DNA of 64,000 bases. Origin: Cupriavidus pauculus. GTDB lineage: Bacteria > Pseudomonadota > Gammaproteobacteria > Burkholderiales > Burkholderiaceae. The DNA lies in the NCBI RefSeq assembly GCF_008693385.1, contig NZ_CP044065.1:1922001-1986000 (forward strand), read 5' to 3'. The notes under the pieces are model-generated. The model was not told the DNA's origin. It did no database searches and worked only from the letters and a program-made list of their open reading frames with translations. Both the position numbers and the translations under genes were made by a program. This document shows positions 47,146-56,622 of this stretch, piece by piece. Every line of letters begins with the position of its first letter. Within the stretch, counting starts at the first letter, position 1.

Positions 47146-48639
47146 ATGAATCAACCGAATTCGCCCGCTGCGCTGTCCATCCTGGTGGACCGTGCCATCG
47201 CCGAGCCGATCGGCGACCAGATCCATGCGAGCCTGCGCCAGGCAATCGTCGAGGGCCGGCTCGTACCCGGACAGCGCCTGCCTTCCGGCCGGGACCTCGC
47301 TGCGCAACTTGGCGTCGCCCGCGGCACCGTCCGCGTGGCCTACGATCGGTTGATCGCCGAGAATCTGGTATTCGGTGCAGGCTCCTCGGGCACACACGTT
47401 TGCGCGCGGCTGCCCGCGGAGCGAGCGGATGGCGAGGCTTCCCTTGACGGGCCTCTAGCGGATTTCACCCGCCCATTTTCGAGCGCCCCGCTTCCATTCC
47501 AGATGGGCGTACCGGCCCACGACGCATTCCCAGCCAAGCTCTGGGCCCGCATGCGCACGCGTGCCGTACGCGCCGATGCCTTCGCTTACACGGCCTATGC
47601 CGATCCGCGCGGCGAACCTGCCCTGCGAGCCCAGATCGCGAGCCACCTGGCCGTAAGCCGGCAGATGCAATGTCATCCCGATCAGGTCATCGTCACCAGC
47701 GGATACCGGCAAAGCCTGATGCTGGCACTGACCGCACTGCGCGCGCATGGACGCAAGGCGTGGCTCGAGGAGCCAGGCTATCCACTGGGAAGACGCGCGC
47801 TGGAAATCATCGGTGCAGCGGTCATACCCGTACCTGTCGATGCCGATGGGCTGCGAGTGGAGGCTGGCGTCGCCAGCGCGCCAGATGCTTTGCTGGCGTT
47901 GGTCACGCCGGGCCAGCATGCCCCGCTCGGCGTGACCCTGTCGCCGGCACGAAGGCATGCGCTGCTCGACTGGGCGGCGACAAGGGGTGCCTGGATCATC
48001 GAAGACGACTATCTCGGAGAACTACAGCTCGAAGGCCGCGCCGCACCGGCCCTTGCTGCAGGCGAAGGTGCCGAGTGTGTGGTTCACATCGGCGCGTTCA
48101 GCAAGACGATCAGCCCGGGGCTCGGCCTGGGTTTCGTCGTTGCCCCACGCTCAGTGGCGGAGCGTCTGGTTGAGGTAGCCGCCGTGTTGTCCCCAGCTCC
48201 GAACCGGACCACCCAATTGGCGGTGACGGAGTTTCTGAGGAATGGACACTACCTGCGGCACCTGCGACAGATGAAGGCGCTCTATGCGGAGCGCCGACGC
48301 CTGACGCTGGCGCATGTCAACAAGTTTCTGCCGGGCACCATGATGGCGGGCCTGGGGGTGATCGCACCGCTGCCACAAACCGCCGACGACCGCATGGTTG
48401 TCGGCATTGCCCGGGCGCATGGCCTCGCGCCTTCGGCACTCTCCGCCTGGTACCTTCGCCGCAGCAACGCACAAGGTGGCTTGCTACTCAGCGCGACAAA
48501 CCTCCGCCCAGACAACATCGAGACCGTCTGCGCGACGCTTGCGTGTATCGTTGCGTCATCAAGTCGTAGCCCACATGAGTCCAACGGTCGCCAACGCGGC
48601 GTCGAACGTCCGCTTTCTAGAAATATCGACGGCCGCTAA
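47146..48639 (+). CDS. MocR/PdxR-type regulator: GntR DNA-binding plus aminotransferase fold
   Basis: A 497-residue two-domain regulator. The N-terminal GntR winged helix (RLPSGRDLAAQLGVARGTVRVAYDRLIAE) is joined to a fold type I aminotransferase domain, with QVIVTSGYRQSLML, IIEDDYLGEL and the PLP lysine in IGAFSKTISPGLGLGF. MocR proteins use PLP or its adduct as effector. The last residues are basic and extended. It is divergent from the AhpD-like gene, 151 bases away. Confidence 0.92.
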   Translation: MNQPNSPAALSILVDRAIAEPIGDQIHASLRQAIVEGRLVPGQRLPSGRDLAAQLGVARGTVRVAYDRLIAENLVFGAGSSGTHVCARLPAERADGEASLDGPLADFTRPFSSAPLPFQMGVPAHDAFPAKLWARMRTRAVRADAFAYTAYADPRGEPALRAQIASHLAVSRQMQCHPDQVIVTSGYRQSLMLALTALRAHGRKAWLEEPGYPLGRRALEIIGAAVIPVPVDADGLRVEAGVASAPDALLALVTPGQHAPLGVTLSPARRHALLDWAATRGAWIIEDDYLGELQLEGRAAPALAAGEGAECVVHIGAFSKTISPGLGLGFVVAPRSVAERLVEVAAVLSPAPNRTTQLAVTEFLRNGHYLRHLRQMKALYAERRRLTLAHVNKFLPGTMMAGLGVIAPLPQTADDRMVVGIARAHGLAPSALSAWYLRRSNAQGGLLLSATNLRPDNIETVCATLACIVASSSRSPHESNGRQRGVERPLSRNIDGR

Positions 48640-49060
48640 GGGTTGGAAACGGCCACCGCCGGCGGCTTCCCGAACGCCTGTCAAGGGTCGATCGCGGACC
48701 GTTGCAGGGCTGCAGCCGCTCCCGGGCGGCCCTTCAACTAAATTGCATCAATTTGGCATCAACGCCCCATCGCTATCTCCCTTCGAGCCGCCCTCCCCGC
48801 ACAAACCGCACGCTCGTGCCGACATTTGAGTTTGCCGCGCACTCCGACATCTGAGAACGACCTAGACATTGGGATGGGGCCAAATCAATGGCGTGGCTGC
48901 AGAGCGTCCTCGCCGGCGGGCGAGGCGATGCCGGAAAACCATACGCGGCTTACATAACTGTTAGATGAATCCGAGGTCTACTGACGGGTCGGATCGCTCC
49001 TATCTTCGAAGTCTGCGACGCAGTTCGTGTCGCATTGAAGACAGAATGGAGCACATCAGC
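48640..49060. other. Intergenic region before SDR gene
   Basis: No gene is supported. A small stem-loop CCTCGCC / GGCGAGG lies at 48908-48925 without a T-run. The rest has no repeat or frame of note apart from the likely promoter of the SDR gene. Confidence 0.5.
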
Positions 49061-49798
49061 ATGACTCGTAAGCTTGAAGGAAAAATCGCCCTGGTCACGG
49101 GCGCTAGTGAAGGCATTGGATTCTCGATCGCTCAGCATTTCGCAGAACAAGGGGCGCGCGTGTTTTTGACCGGTCGCCGTCAGGCACAACTCGATGCGGC
49201 CGTCGAGAGGATCGGGCACGGTGTCGTCGGCATTCGCGGCGATGTTGGCAATCTCGACGACCTCGATCACCTCTATCGCGAGATCCAGGTTCAGGCGGGA
49301 AGGCTCGACATCGTTGTGGCCAATGCCGCTGTGTATGAGTTCGGTAAGTTTGGGGATATCTCCGAAACCCATTTCGACAAGATCTTCGATATCAACGTAC
49401 GGGGCACGCTGTTCTCGGTACAGAAGGCACTTCCCTTGCTGGTCGACGGTGGATCGGTCATCCTCGTCGGCTCGATCGCCTCGAACAAGGGGTATGACCA
49501 GTTCTCTGTCTACAACGCGTCGAAGAGCGCCATCCGTTCGTTTGCGCGAGGCTGGACCAACGACCTGCGTGACCGCAAGATCCGCGTCAATTCGCTGGCG
49601 CCTGGCCACACGCAGACGCCGGGTCTTGATGTGCTGATCACGCCCGAGCATAAGGCGCAGATGATCGCCGTTGCGCCGTTGGATCGCCTTGCAACCGGCG
49701 ATGATCTCGCTAAGGCAGCACTGTTCCTCGCGTCTGACGATAGCGCCTTCATCACGGGCGTCGAACTTTACGTTGACGGCGGCGCCGCGCAAGTCTGA
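49061..49798 (+). CDS. Short-chain dehydrogenase/reductase
   Basis: A 245-residue classical SDR: VTGASEGIGFSIAQHFA (cofactor), NAAVYEFGKF, the catalytic serine in LVGSIASNKG, and YNASKSA with Y and K; LAPGHTQTPG follows. The glycine motif TGASEGIG and R in TGRR suggest NADPH preference. ATG 49061 is preferred to 49046 because GGAG stands nine bases before it. It is monocistronic; substrate unknown. Confidence 0.92.
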   Translation: MTRKLEGKIALVTGASEGIGFSIAQHFAEQGARVFLTGRRQAQLDAAVERIGHGVVGIRGDVGNLDDLDHLYREIQVQAGRLDIVVANAAVYEFGKFGDISETHFDKIFDINVRGTLFSVQKALPLLVDGGSVILVGSIASNKGYDQFSVYNASKSAIRSFARGWTNDLRDRKIRVNSLAPGHTQTPGLDVLITPEHKAQMIAVAPLDRLATGDDLAKAALFLASDDSAFITGVELYVDGGAAQV

Positions 49799-49810
49799 TT
49801 TGCATGGCCG

Positions 49811-49852
49811 CGAGCCGGAGCAACGCGCGGAAATGTGCGCGACTCCGGCTCG
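49811..49852. terminator. Stem-loop after SDR gene
   Basis: Ten-base perfect arms CGAGCCGGAG / CTCCGGCTCG with a 22-base loop, 12 bases past the SDR stop. It lacks a T-run, so function as a terminator is uncertain; it lies between convergent reading frames. Confidence 0.4.
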
Positions 49853-49868
49853 AGAATTGCCAACCTTG

Positions 49869-50128
49869 TTACATGGCCCGCTCGGCCTTCATCCGCTCCA
49901 GCGTCGGCAGCAGTTCGCTGGGGTCGGGCCGATGGGTATAGTCGGGGTTGATTTCTGCATAGGCAATCAAGCCATCCTCGCGAACGATGTAGCGGGCGGG
50001 CATGGGCAGCGTTCGACGTTGCAGTATGGGCACCAGACGCCGCGGTAGAACGTCAGTACGGCGGGGCCGCGTGCTAGCACGGTTGCCAATGCGACGGGCT
50101 CACCCGAAGTATCGGATAAATAAGGGGG
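49869..50128 (-). pseudogene. Peroxiredoxin (AhpC/TSA family) with internal deletion
   Basis: Two pieces of one protein remain on the minus strand. The first, upstream piece reads PYLSDTSGEPVALATVLARG, then VLTFYRGVWCPYCN with the peroxidatic-site CxxC. The second reads TLPMPARYIVREDGLIAYAE, then HRPDPSELLPTLERMKAE, ending in TAA. They are joined near 50012 with a change of frame. About 100 residues between them and the N-terminus are missing. It cannot make an active peroxiredoxin. The LysR gene starts immediately on the other side. Confidence 0.75.
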
Positions 50129-50131
50129 CTT

Positions 50132-51013
50132 ATGATCGAGAACCTGGCCGCATTGAGAGTCTTCGTTCGCGTTGCGCGAAAAAGGAGCTTCTCCGCTGGC
50201 GCGCGGGACATGAATCTGCCGCAGCCTACCGTGTCGCGCATGATCGCCGCACTCGAGCGCGAGATCGGTACGCCGCTGTTGACACGCACCACACGCGCCG
50301 TGGTCCTGACTGATGCTGGCATCGAGTTTCTCTCGCGCGTGGAGTCGATCCTCGCGCAACTCGATGAAGCCGAGCAGGCCGCGCGCGGTACGCATGCGCT
50401 GCGGGGTGTGCTACGCGTTGGCACGTCGGCAAGCTTCGCGTCCCGTGAACTCTTGCCGGCGTTGCCAGTATTCCGTGCGCGTCACCCACAGTTGTCGATC
50501 GAGTTGCTCGTCGATGACTATCGGCAAGACCTGGTCACCGAGAACGTAGATGTGGCATTCCGCTTCGGTGTGTTGCCCAACTCCTCGGCGATGGCGCGCA
50601 GGCTGGCCGTGTGGCCATGCATTCTGGTGGCAAGTCCCGTATATCTTGCCCACCGCGGAATGCCGGCGACGCCAGCCGATCTAGGAGCGCATGAAGTCAT
50701 TGTCGGCCCGGCGCCGGCAGGGCGAACCTGGACTTTCACGCAGGGCGGAAAGCAGGTGTCGGTCGAAGTGAAAGGTAGCCTGGCCGTGACGAATGCCGAG
50801 GTTGGCATCCAAGCCGCGCTGGCCGGGCAAGGCATCGTGGCGGCGGCCTCGCATGCATTCGAACCCGATTTATCAGAAGGCCGACTCATCCAGCTATTGC
50901 CCTCCTGGCAGATGGCCATGCTCGAACTTAATGCTGTATTTGCTGCGGGCAAGCGTGCACGGCCTGCAGCCAAGGCGCTTGCCGATCATATCGCAGGGCG
51001 ACTCACGACGTGA
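50132..51013 (+). CDS. LysR-family transcriptional regulator
   Basis: A 293-residue LysR. The winged helix spans FVRVARKRSFSAGARDMN and PQPTVSRMIAALEREI; the effector domain is complete with GTSASFASRELLPALP and GIVAAASHAFE. Its start codon abuts the peroxiredoxin remnant, whose intact form was probably its former divergent target. Confidence 0.9.
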   Translation: MIENLAALRVFVRVARKRSFSAGARDMNLPQPTVSRMIAALEREIGTPLLTRTTRAVVLTDAGIEFLSRVESILAQLDEAEQAARGTHALRGVLRVGTSASFASRELLPALPVFRARHPQLSIELLVDDYRQDLVTENVDVAFRFGVLPNSSAMARRLAVWPCILVASPVYLAHRGMPATPADLGAHEVIVGPAPAGRTWTFTQGGKQVSVEVKGSLAVTNAEVGIQAALAGQGIVAAASHAFEPDLSEGRLIQLLPSWQMAMLELNAVFAAGKRARPAAKALADHIAGRLTT

Positions 51014-51091
51014 GCAATGACCGGTAATGGCCGGTCTCGGCCTGCTGCAAGCGCTACGCAGCGCGTTCATGTACACCTGATAGGCGCTCCG

Positions 51092-51310
51092 TCAGACGAA
51101 TCGCGGGATGGGTCCTCGCTGCGGCGTCTGGTCCGGGAGCGCGACCACTTCCTGATCGATGTAGCACCACCCCCAACCCTCAGGGGGATCATAACCCTCG
51201 ATGATTGGATGTCCAGTCTCCTCGAAATGCGCGCGGGCATGCATGAGAGGCGAGGCATCGCAGCAGCCAACGTGACCGCAGATTCGACACAATCGAAGGT
51301 GCACCCACGG
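51092..51310 (-). pseudogene. UBP-type zinc-finger protein, C-terminal fragment
   Basis: About 70 codons encode HLRLCRICGHVGCCDASP, then HARAHFEETGHPIIEGYDPP and WGWCYIDQEV. This is the end of the small bacterial UBP-type (ZnF-UBP) zinc-finger protein, including most metal ligands. The N-terminal part with the first ligands is missing and the frame runs straight into a formaldehyde dehydrogenase fragment. It is a remnant. Confidence 0.78.
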
Positions 51311-52178
51311 GCTGAATCAGCGTGTTGATGACCGCCTCCGAGTGCTCGTTGTTCGCCTCCGGGCCGCTGCCGTGCGCTTCGAGCCCGACGCAATCCACGC
51401 CGCAATCGACTTCCCGCTTGCCCAGGATCGCTTCGATCTGGTCGGGCACCGGCGTGTCGCTGGTGAGATCGACAATCTCGCAACCATTGTTCTTCACCAG
51501 GTCCAGCCGCTCCCGATTACTATCGGCCACGATGATGCAGGACGCGCCGATCAGGCGGGCCCCCGCCGCGGCACACCGGCCCACGGGCCCGGCCCCGGCG
51601 ATATAGACCGTCGAGCCGACTCTGGCCCCAGCCTCCATCAGGCCATGGAAGCCAGTCGGCAGGATGTCCGACAGCAGCGTGAGATCGCGGATCTTCTCCA
51701 TCGCCTGATCCTTGTCCGGGAAAGGCAGCAGGTTCCAGTCGGCGTAAGGCACCATGAGGTAGTCGGACTGGCCGCCCTGCCAGCCGCCGAGATTGAAGCC
51801 ATACGCGCCGCAATCGACGGCGTCGTTGACGTTCATGCACACATCGGTGTGCCGCTCCTTGCAATTGCGACAACGCCCGCAGGAGACGTTGAACGGCACC
51901 GAGCACAGGTCGCCCACCTTGATGTACTCGACCCCCTTCCCGACCTCGATGACCTCCCCCGTCATCTCGTGACCCATCACCATCCCCTTGGGCGCGGCAA
52001 AGCGGCCCCGGTAGATGTGTTGGTCGCTGCCACAGATGTTCGTCGTCACGATCTTGAGGATGGCGCCGTGTTCGGCTTTCTTGCCCGTCGGGGTGATCAG
52101 CTTTGGATAGTCGAAGGTCTGAAGCTCCATCTTCATCGGACCCATGAACGTGATTACGCGATTGCCGCTCGCAGCCAT
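51189..52178 (-). pseudogene. Glutathione-independent formaldehyde dehydrogenase (FdhA-like), truncated
   Basis: The first about 291 residues are a good FdhA-type zinc alcohol dehydrogenase: VTTNICGSDQHIYRGRF (catalytic zinc), VMGHEMTGEV, the structural-zinc cysteines in CGRCRNCKERHTDVC, and AGAGPVGRCAAAGARL for NAD. Full-length relatives have about 395-400 residues. Here the protein loses its last about 100 residues at 51305 and then reads out of frame through the UBP fragment for 38 codons. The missing region includes NAD and substrate contacts, so activity is unlikely. The upstream part and ribosome-site region look intact. Confidence 0.82.
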
Positions 52179-52280
52179 GATTCAACTCCTTGTGTTTGTG
52201 ATGACAGTGACCTCAAAGCCAGGCGCTTGGGGGTGGTACCTCTTCCGTATTCCTGCAAAGACTTGTTGCCTCTCCGCGGC

Positions 52281-53462
52281 CTACCTCCAGCGCCCGTCGG
52301 TGACGGAGCGAGGGGATTCCCCGCGCTCCTGCGCGAGCGTCGGATAGTCGGTATATCCGCGCTCGCCGCCGCCGTAGAAGGTGGTGGGATCCGGCGAATT
52401 GAGCGCCGCGTGTAGCCGCAAGCGTTCAGGCAGGTCGGGGTTGGCAATGAACAATCGTCCGAACGCAATCAGATCCGCGTTGCCATCCTCGATCCATTTT
52501 TCCGCATCGCGCCCGTCGAACCCGCCGGCGACCATCAGCACACCGCGATACGTGCGGCGTATCATCTGGCTCATGCGTTTCGCGCGCTCGATGGCGGCCA
52601 CATCCTCTCCCGTCGACGCCAACGCGGGGTTCACGATGTGCAAGTAAGCCAGGCCGTATCGATTCAGCTTCTCCACGACGTAAGAGAAGGTGGCCTCCGG
52701 ATCGTCATCGTGCATGTCGTTGAAGGTGCCAAGCGGCGAGAGCCTGACGCCCACTCTGTCTGGCCCCCACACTTCGCAAACCGTCTCGACGACCTCGAGC
52801 AACAACCTGGCCCGGCGCTCGATCGATCCGCCGTATTCGTCCGCGCGGCTGTTCGTGCCCGACAGCAGGAACTGGTCGAGCAGATAACCGTTCGCGCCAT
52901 GGACCTCGACGCCATCCATGCCCGCGGCCTTCGCGTTGCGCGCACCGCGGAAGTACTGGCGCACGACATACGGCATCTCTTCGGGCTGCAGTGCGCGAGG
53001 CTTGACGCAAGGCGCGATGACCCCTTCGCCCCGCTCGTTCTCGATGAACGCCTCGGCTTTCGGCTGGAGCGCGCAGGGCGCGACGGGCAGCATCTCATCG
53101 GGTTGCAGCGACGGGTGCGAGATCCGTCCTACGTGCCACAGCTGCATGAACATCAGCCCTTGCGCCTCGTGCACGGCGTCCGCCACGAGCCGCCAGCCTT
53201 CGACCTGCGCCGGGCTGTGTATGCCCGGCGTCCATGCATAGCCCTGCCCCTGCATCGATACCTGGGTCGCCTCGCTGACGATGAGCGCGGCCGTCGCGCG
53301 TTGGGCGTAATAGCAAGCGTTGAGCTGCGACGGAATGTTGCCCGGCCGGAGTGCGCGCGAACGCGTCAACGGACCCATCACGACGCGATGAGGCAGCTTG
53401 TACGGGCCGACCTTTATAGGCTTGAACAGCTTGTACAGGGGGCCGGCTTCCTTATCGGGCAT
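52281..53462 (-). CDS. Alkene reductase, old yellow enzyme family
   Basis: A 393-residue FMN enzyme reducing activated C=C bonds, nitrate esters or enones with NADPH. The barrel landmarks are HRVVMGPLTRSRA, LWHVGRISHPSL, EVHGANGYLLDQFL with the H-x-x-N pair, GGSIERRARLLLEV, and LIAFGRLFIANPDLP. The tail ends FYGGGERGYTDYPTL as in NemA/XenB proteins. It is monocistronic and follows the truncated FdhA gene on the same strand. Confidence 0.93.
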   Translation of the reverse strand: MPDKEAGPLYKLFKPIKVGPYKLPHRVVMGPLTRSRALRPGNIPSQLNACYYAQRATAALIVSEATQVSMQGQGYAWTPGIHSPAQVEGWRLVADAVHEAQGLMFMQLWHVGRISHPSLQPDEMLPVAPCALQPKAEAFIENERGEGVIAPCVKPRALQPEEMPYVVRQYFRGARNAKAAGMDGVEVHGANGYLLDQFLLSGTNSRADEYGGSIERRARLLLEVVETVCEVWGPDRVGVRLSPLGTFNDMHDDDPEATFSYVVEKLNRYGLAYLHIVNPALASTGEDVAAIERAKRMSQMIRRTYRGVLMVAGGFDGRDAEKWIEDGNADLIAFGRLFIANPDLPERLRLHAALNSPDPTTFYGGGERGYTDYPTLAQERGESPRSVTDGRWR

Positions 53463-53742
53463 ATTCGTTCCTTGTGTGATCGACTTGGGCCGAGAGAGAC
53501 GAGGCCCCTAGCTCTATACGCAGTCTAGCCGCGACACTGCGCGCGGTTCTTGTCGGTTACTGCTCCACGATGTCACGTTCCTGCTGTCATCGGCGCGATG
53601 CGAGGGCCATGAGACACGATGGCAGAAGGCCAACAAAACACGGCAGAATCGCGACAGACATCCCTCCGGCGTGGGTCTAGCCTTGGCACAGGAAGTCCTC
53701 GTGGTCTCTGGTTGTCCTGGTGTCTTGGTGAGGGGGATGCAG

Positions 53743-54744
53743 ATGTTCCAGCCCAGTACTGTTCCTTACCAGCGGCATCGGGGTTTCGAACGTGCCTTCT
53801 CGCCAGGGACGCTCAGCCTTGGATTGTTTTTTCCCATTGAAGCGTTCGAGGGAGATCGGCCAACGATGCTCAACCAGGTCGCGCTGGCCAAGCGAGCCGA
53901 GGCGGCCGGTTTTGCGGCGTTATGGTTTCGCGATGTGCCACTGAGAGATCCGAGCTTTGGCGATGTGGGCCAGGTGTTCGATCCGTGGGTCTATATGGGA
54001 TTTATCGCCGCCCACACTTCGAACATCGCCCTCGGCACGGCGTCGATCGTGCTACCGCTGCGCAATCCCCTCCATACGGCCAAGGCGGTCGCGAGCGTCG
54101 ATCAACTGAGTCATGGCCGGCTGCTTCTGGGGGTGGCCTCCGGCGATCGCCCAGTCGAGTTCCCGGCATTCAACATCGACCCGGAAAAGCGAGCCGATAT
54201 CTTCCGCGAAAGGATAGCGGTGATCCGACAGGTGCAGCGCACGAGCTTCGAGCCCGTGCGCTGGAGCGAAGGCGAGCTGATCGGGGCCGACCTGATTCCA
54301 AAGCCCACGACGAACGAGATTCCGCTGTTCGTGACCGGGCATAGCCGCCAATCGCTCGACTGGATCGCCAGGCACAGCTGTGGGTGGATCACTTATCCCC
54401 GCCCGCCTCACCTCCAGCGAACGAGCGTCGACAAATGGCGGCAGGAAGTGATCGCGCAATCCGGTAGCGTGTACAAGCCGTTCATGCAGTCGCTGTATGT
54501 CGACCTCGATGCATCGCCGACGGCCGCGCCATCACCGATTCACCTCGGGTTCAGGCTTGGTAGAAGCCATCTGATCGACTTGCTGGATGTCCTGCAGGCC
54601 ATCGGCGTCGATCATGTCATCCTGAATTTGAAGTACGGAGGCCGCGGCGCAGCCGAGGTCGTCGAGGAGCTTGGCACGCATGTGGTGCCGCGCTTTCCCG
54701 CGCGGAATGCTACCGGCGCGGGAGCCGATACACGCGTCTGGTGA
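53743..54744 (+). CDS. LLM-class flavin-dependent oxidoreductase
   Basis: A 333-residue luciferase-like (bacterial LLM) flavoprotein with a TIM barrel: SLGLFFPIEAFEGD, AKRAEAAGFAALWFRDVPLR, IALGTASIVLPLRNPLHTAK and GRLLLGVASGDRPVEFPAF. ATG 53743 is preferred as AGGGGG lies six bases before it. Such enzymes use FMN or F420; FMN is assumed here. It stands first in a plus-strand series that ends with the ClpK-like ATPase, and homologues occur beside stress genes. Reaction unknown. Confidence 0.88.
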   Translation: MFQPSTVPYQRHRGFERAFSPGTLSLGLFFPIEAFEGDRPTMLNQVALAKRAEAAGFAALWFRDVPLRDPSFGDVGQVFDPWVYMGFIAAHTSNIALGTASIVLPLRNPLHTAKAVASVDQLSHGRLLLGVASGDRPVEFPAFNIDPEKRADIFRERIAVIRQVQRTSFEPVRWSEGELIGADLIPKPTTNEIPLFVTGHSRQSLDWIARHSCGWITYPRPPHLQRTSVDKWRQEVIAQSGSVYKPFMQSLYVDLDASPTAAPSPIHLGFRLGRSHLIDLLDVLQAIGVDHVILNLKYGGRGAAEVVEELGTHVVPRFPARNATGAGADTRVW

Positions 54745-54792
54745 GGCGTTCGTGCCAGGGCGCCCCGCATAAGCTAACGATACGAGTTGACC

Positions 54793-55992
54793 ATGGAAGC
54801 GATCACGGATCCCGTCCAGCTGAGCGCCAGCCGACTGCTCGACTGGGTCTGCCAACCGCGCAGGAACGGCGATAGCTTCAACCTGCTACCCGACCCATCG
54901 CGGCTGTCCGCGCGTGCGCTCACGGCGCGCGCCCAGCATCGTTTGCCCGGCGCGCTCGGCGAGGTCCAGATCGTCTCGGCGATACGCCGGCAATACCGTA
55001 TCGAGCGCTTCAGGCAGCCGCTTGCCGATTGCTTCGTCCTGGTTCCCATGCGGACCACCCTTGCTGTCCACGCCAACACCATCCTCGGCCTTCAGGGCTC
55101 GCTCGATGCCGGTTTGGGTCAGACCATCGCCGATGCGTTTCTGGCCTATTCCCCTGCGCGCCACGGTGCGGCGCTGCCCTATCTGGCGGCACGGCTCGGT
55201 GACTTCAATCGTGATCATCCACCGGGACTCAGCGGCGAGGAGTTCGGCCTCTTTCTGGATCCCACGTTCACCTGGCGCGGCGTACAGAAGAAGTTCGACG
55301 ACGTGGAATGGCTTCATGCCGTCTATGAGGGCAACGCGCAATCCATCATCCCCGAGCTATGTCCGGAACGCGAAAAAAATCTTGGCGATGACGGTTACCG
55401 ACTCGTCTTTATCGGGGAGGAATACTTGCAGGGCATTCCCCCCGCGATGGCGTCGAAGAACGTCGTGACGATCCTGCACGGAGAGTCCGAAGACCAGGCC
55501 GTGGCGACACGCGCGCAGGAACTCGCTCGCGTCAAGAAGAGCGATTGCCAGTTCATGGATTTGCACAAGAGCCGTATCACGTCCATCCGGCTGATGGACG
55601 AAAAGAGATGCGTGCACGAACTCGGGTATCTGAGGCACCCCAGCTGTGGCGTCCATGTGTCCATGCCGACGCTACACACGAGGTCGGCGCAGAACTTTCT
55701 CTATGCGACGGTCATATGGCCGCACCGGCATGACGATATGAAGCGGATCTTTACGGAAAGCGCCCATGAGGCGGCCATCCTGGCCGCGCCCGTTGCGTTG
55801 GTCAATTTCGAGGCGGGGCTTGCAATCTTCAAAGTCGAGTTCTGGAGACTCGTCAAGGACCGGGCGCTCCATAGCTTCGACTGCCTGATTCCCGAACTCA
55901 TTCTGGTCAGGCAGGCAGGCGGATGGCAGCCTGCCGGCTGGCCGGAACCCAACGAGTCCGAAGATGAGGCCGACCACTCCCTTGAATCTTGA
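54793..55992 (+). CDS. Hypothetical protein of stress locus, unknown function
   Basis: A 399-residue protein I do not recognise. It has no signal peptide or clear membrane helices and is rich in charged residues. Distinct stretches are FVLVPMRTTLAVHANTIL, DDVEWLHAVYEGNA, VVTILHGESEDQAV, VHVSMPTLHTRSAQNF and a C-terminal AAPVALVNFEAGLAIFKVEF. It has four-residue steps of acidic end (ESEDEADHSLES). Its end overlaps the PsiE start by 29 bases and it follows an LLM gene by about 50, so it belongs to the same operon as the heat/acid stress genes. Confidence 0.7.
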   Translation: MEAITDPVQLSASRLLDWVCQPRRNGDSFNLLPDPSRLSARALTARAQHRLPGALGEVQIVSAIRRQYRIERFRQPLADCFVLVPMRTTLAVHANTILGLQGSLDAGLGQTIADAFLAYSPARHGAALPYLAARLGDFNRDHPPGLSGEEFGLFLDPTFTWRGVQKKFDDVEWLHAVYEGNAQSIIPELCPEREKNLGDDGYRLVFIGEEYLQGIPPAMASKNVVTILHGESEDQAVATRAQELARVKKSDCQFMDLHKSRITSIRLMDEKRCVHELGYLRHPSCGVHVSMPTLHTRSAQNFLYATVIWPHRHDDMKRIFTESAHEAAILAAPVALVNFEAGLAIFKVEFWRLVKDRALHSFDCLIPELILVRQAGGWQPAGWPEPNESEDEADHSLES

Positions 55993-56473
55993 CAAACTGC
56001 GGTTGCAATGGCGCATGCTGACGTTCTATGAGCGCTTCGAGCAGATCATCTCCCACATCTTGAGCCTCGTGATCTCGGTGGTCATTCTCGTATCGCTCTG
56101 GCAGCTGATTCGCGCCGTCATCGCACTGCTGTTTTCGGGAGCCATCGATATTCTCGACCATGCGGTCTTCCAGGCGGTCTTCGGGATGGTGATGACGCTC
56201 CTGATCGCGATGGAGTTCAAGCATTCGATTACCCACGTCGTACTACGGCGAGGTCACATCGTACAGGTCAAGACGGTGATCCTCGTTGCGATACTGGCGA
56301 TCGCGCGCAAGTTCATCATCCTCGACCCGGCCACGGACCCGCCTCACATCGTCGCACTCGCCGCGGGACTACTCGCGCTCGGCAGCGTCTACTGGCTGAT
56401 GCGGCAACGCGACGACGCGGTCGATGCGGTGGCCGCCGAGCTGGCCGCGCGGGAGAACGAGGAGCGCGGGTGA
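55964..56473 (+). CDS. psiE: PsiE-family phosphate-starvation-inducible membrane protein
   Basis: A 169-residue membrane protein with four predicted helices: ISHILSLVISVVILVSLWQL, then IAMEFKHSITHVVL and VKTVILVAILAIARKFIIL, the signature of PsiE. The role is unknown, but PsiE genes are standard members of transmissible heat-resistance loci. The start overlaps the end of the preceding gene; a basic N-terminus leads into the first helix. Confidence 0.9.
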   Translation: MRPTTPLNLDKLRLQWRMLTFYERFEQIISHILSLVISVVILVSLWQLIRAVIALLFSGAIDILDHAVFQAVFGMVMTLLIAMEFKHSITHVVLRRGHIVQVKTVILVAILAIARKFIILDPATDPPHIVALAAGLLALGSVYWLMRQRDDAVDAVAAELAARENEERG

Positions 56474-56622
56474 TGCCCGGGGGCGCAGGATTCCGAAACC
56501 TCTGCGCAGAAACCCGGAAGAACCGCATGACGCCCGGACATAAGCTTGAGGACAGTCACGGCTCACCCATCCCGCCTGCCTTGCCAGCCGGGCCCCTGTC
56601 GACTCGACCGAGGTACCCAACA

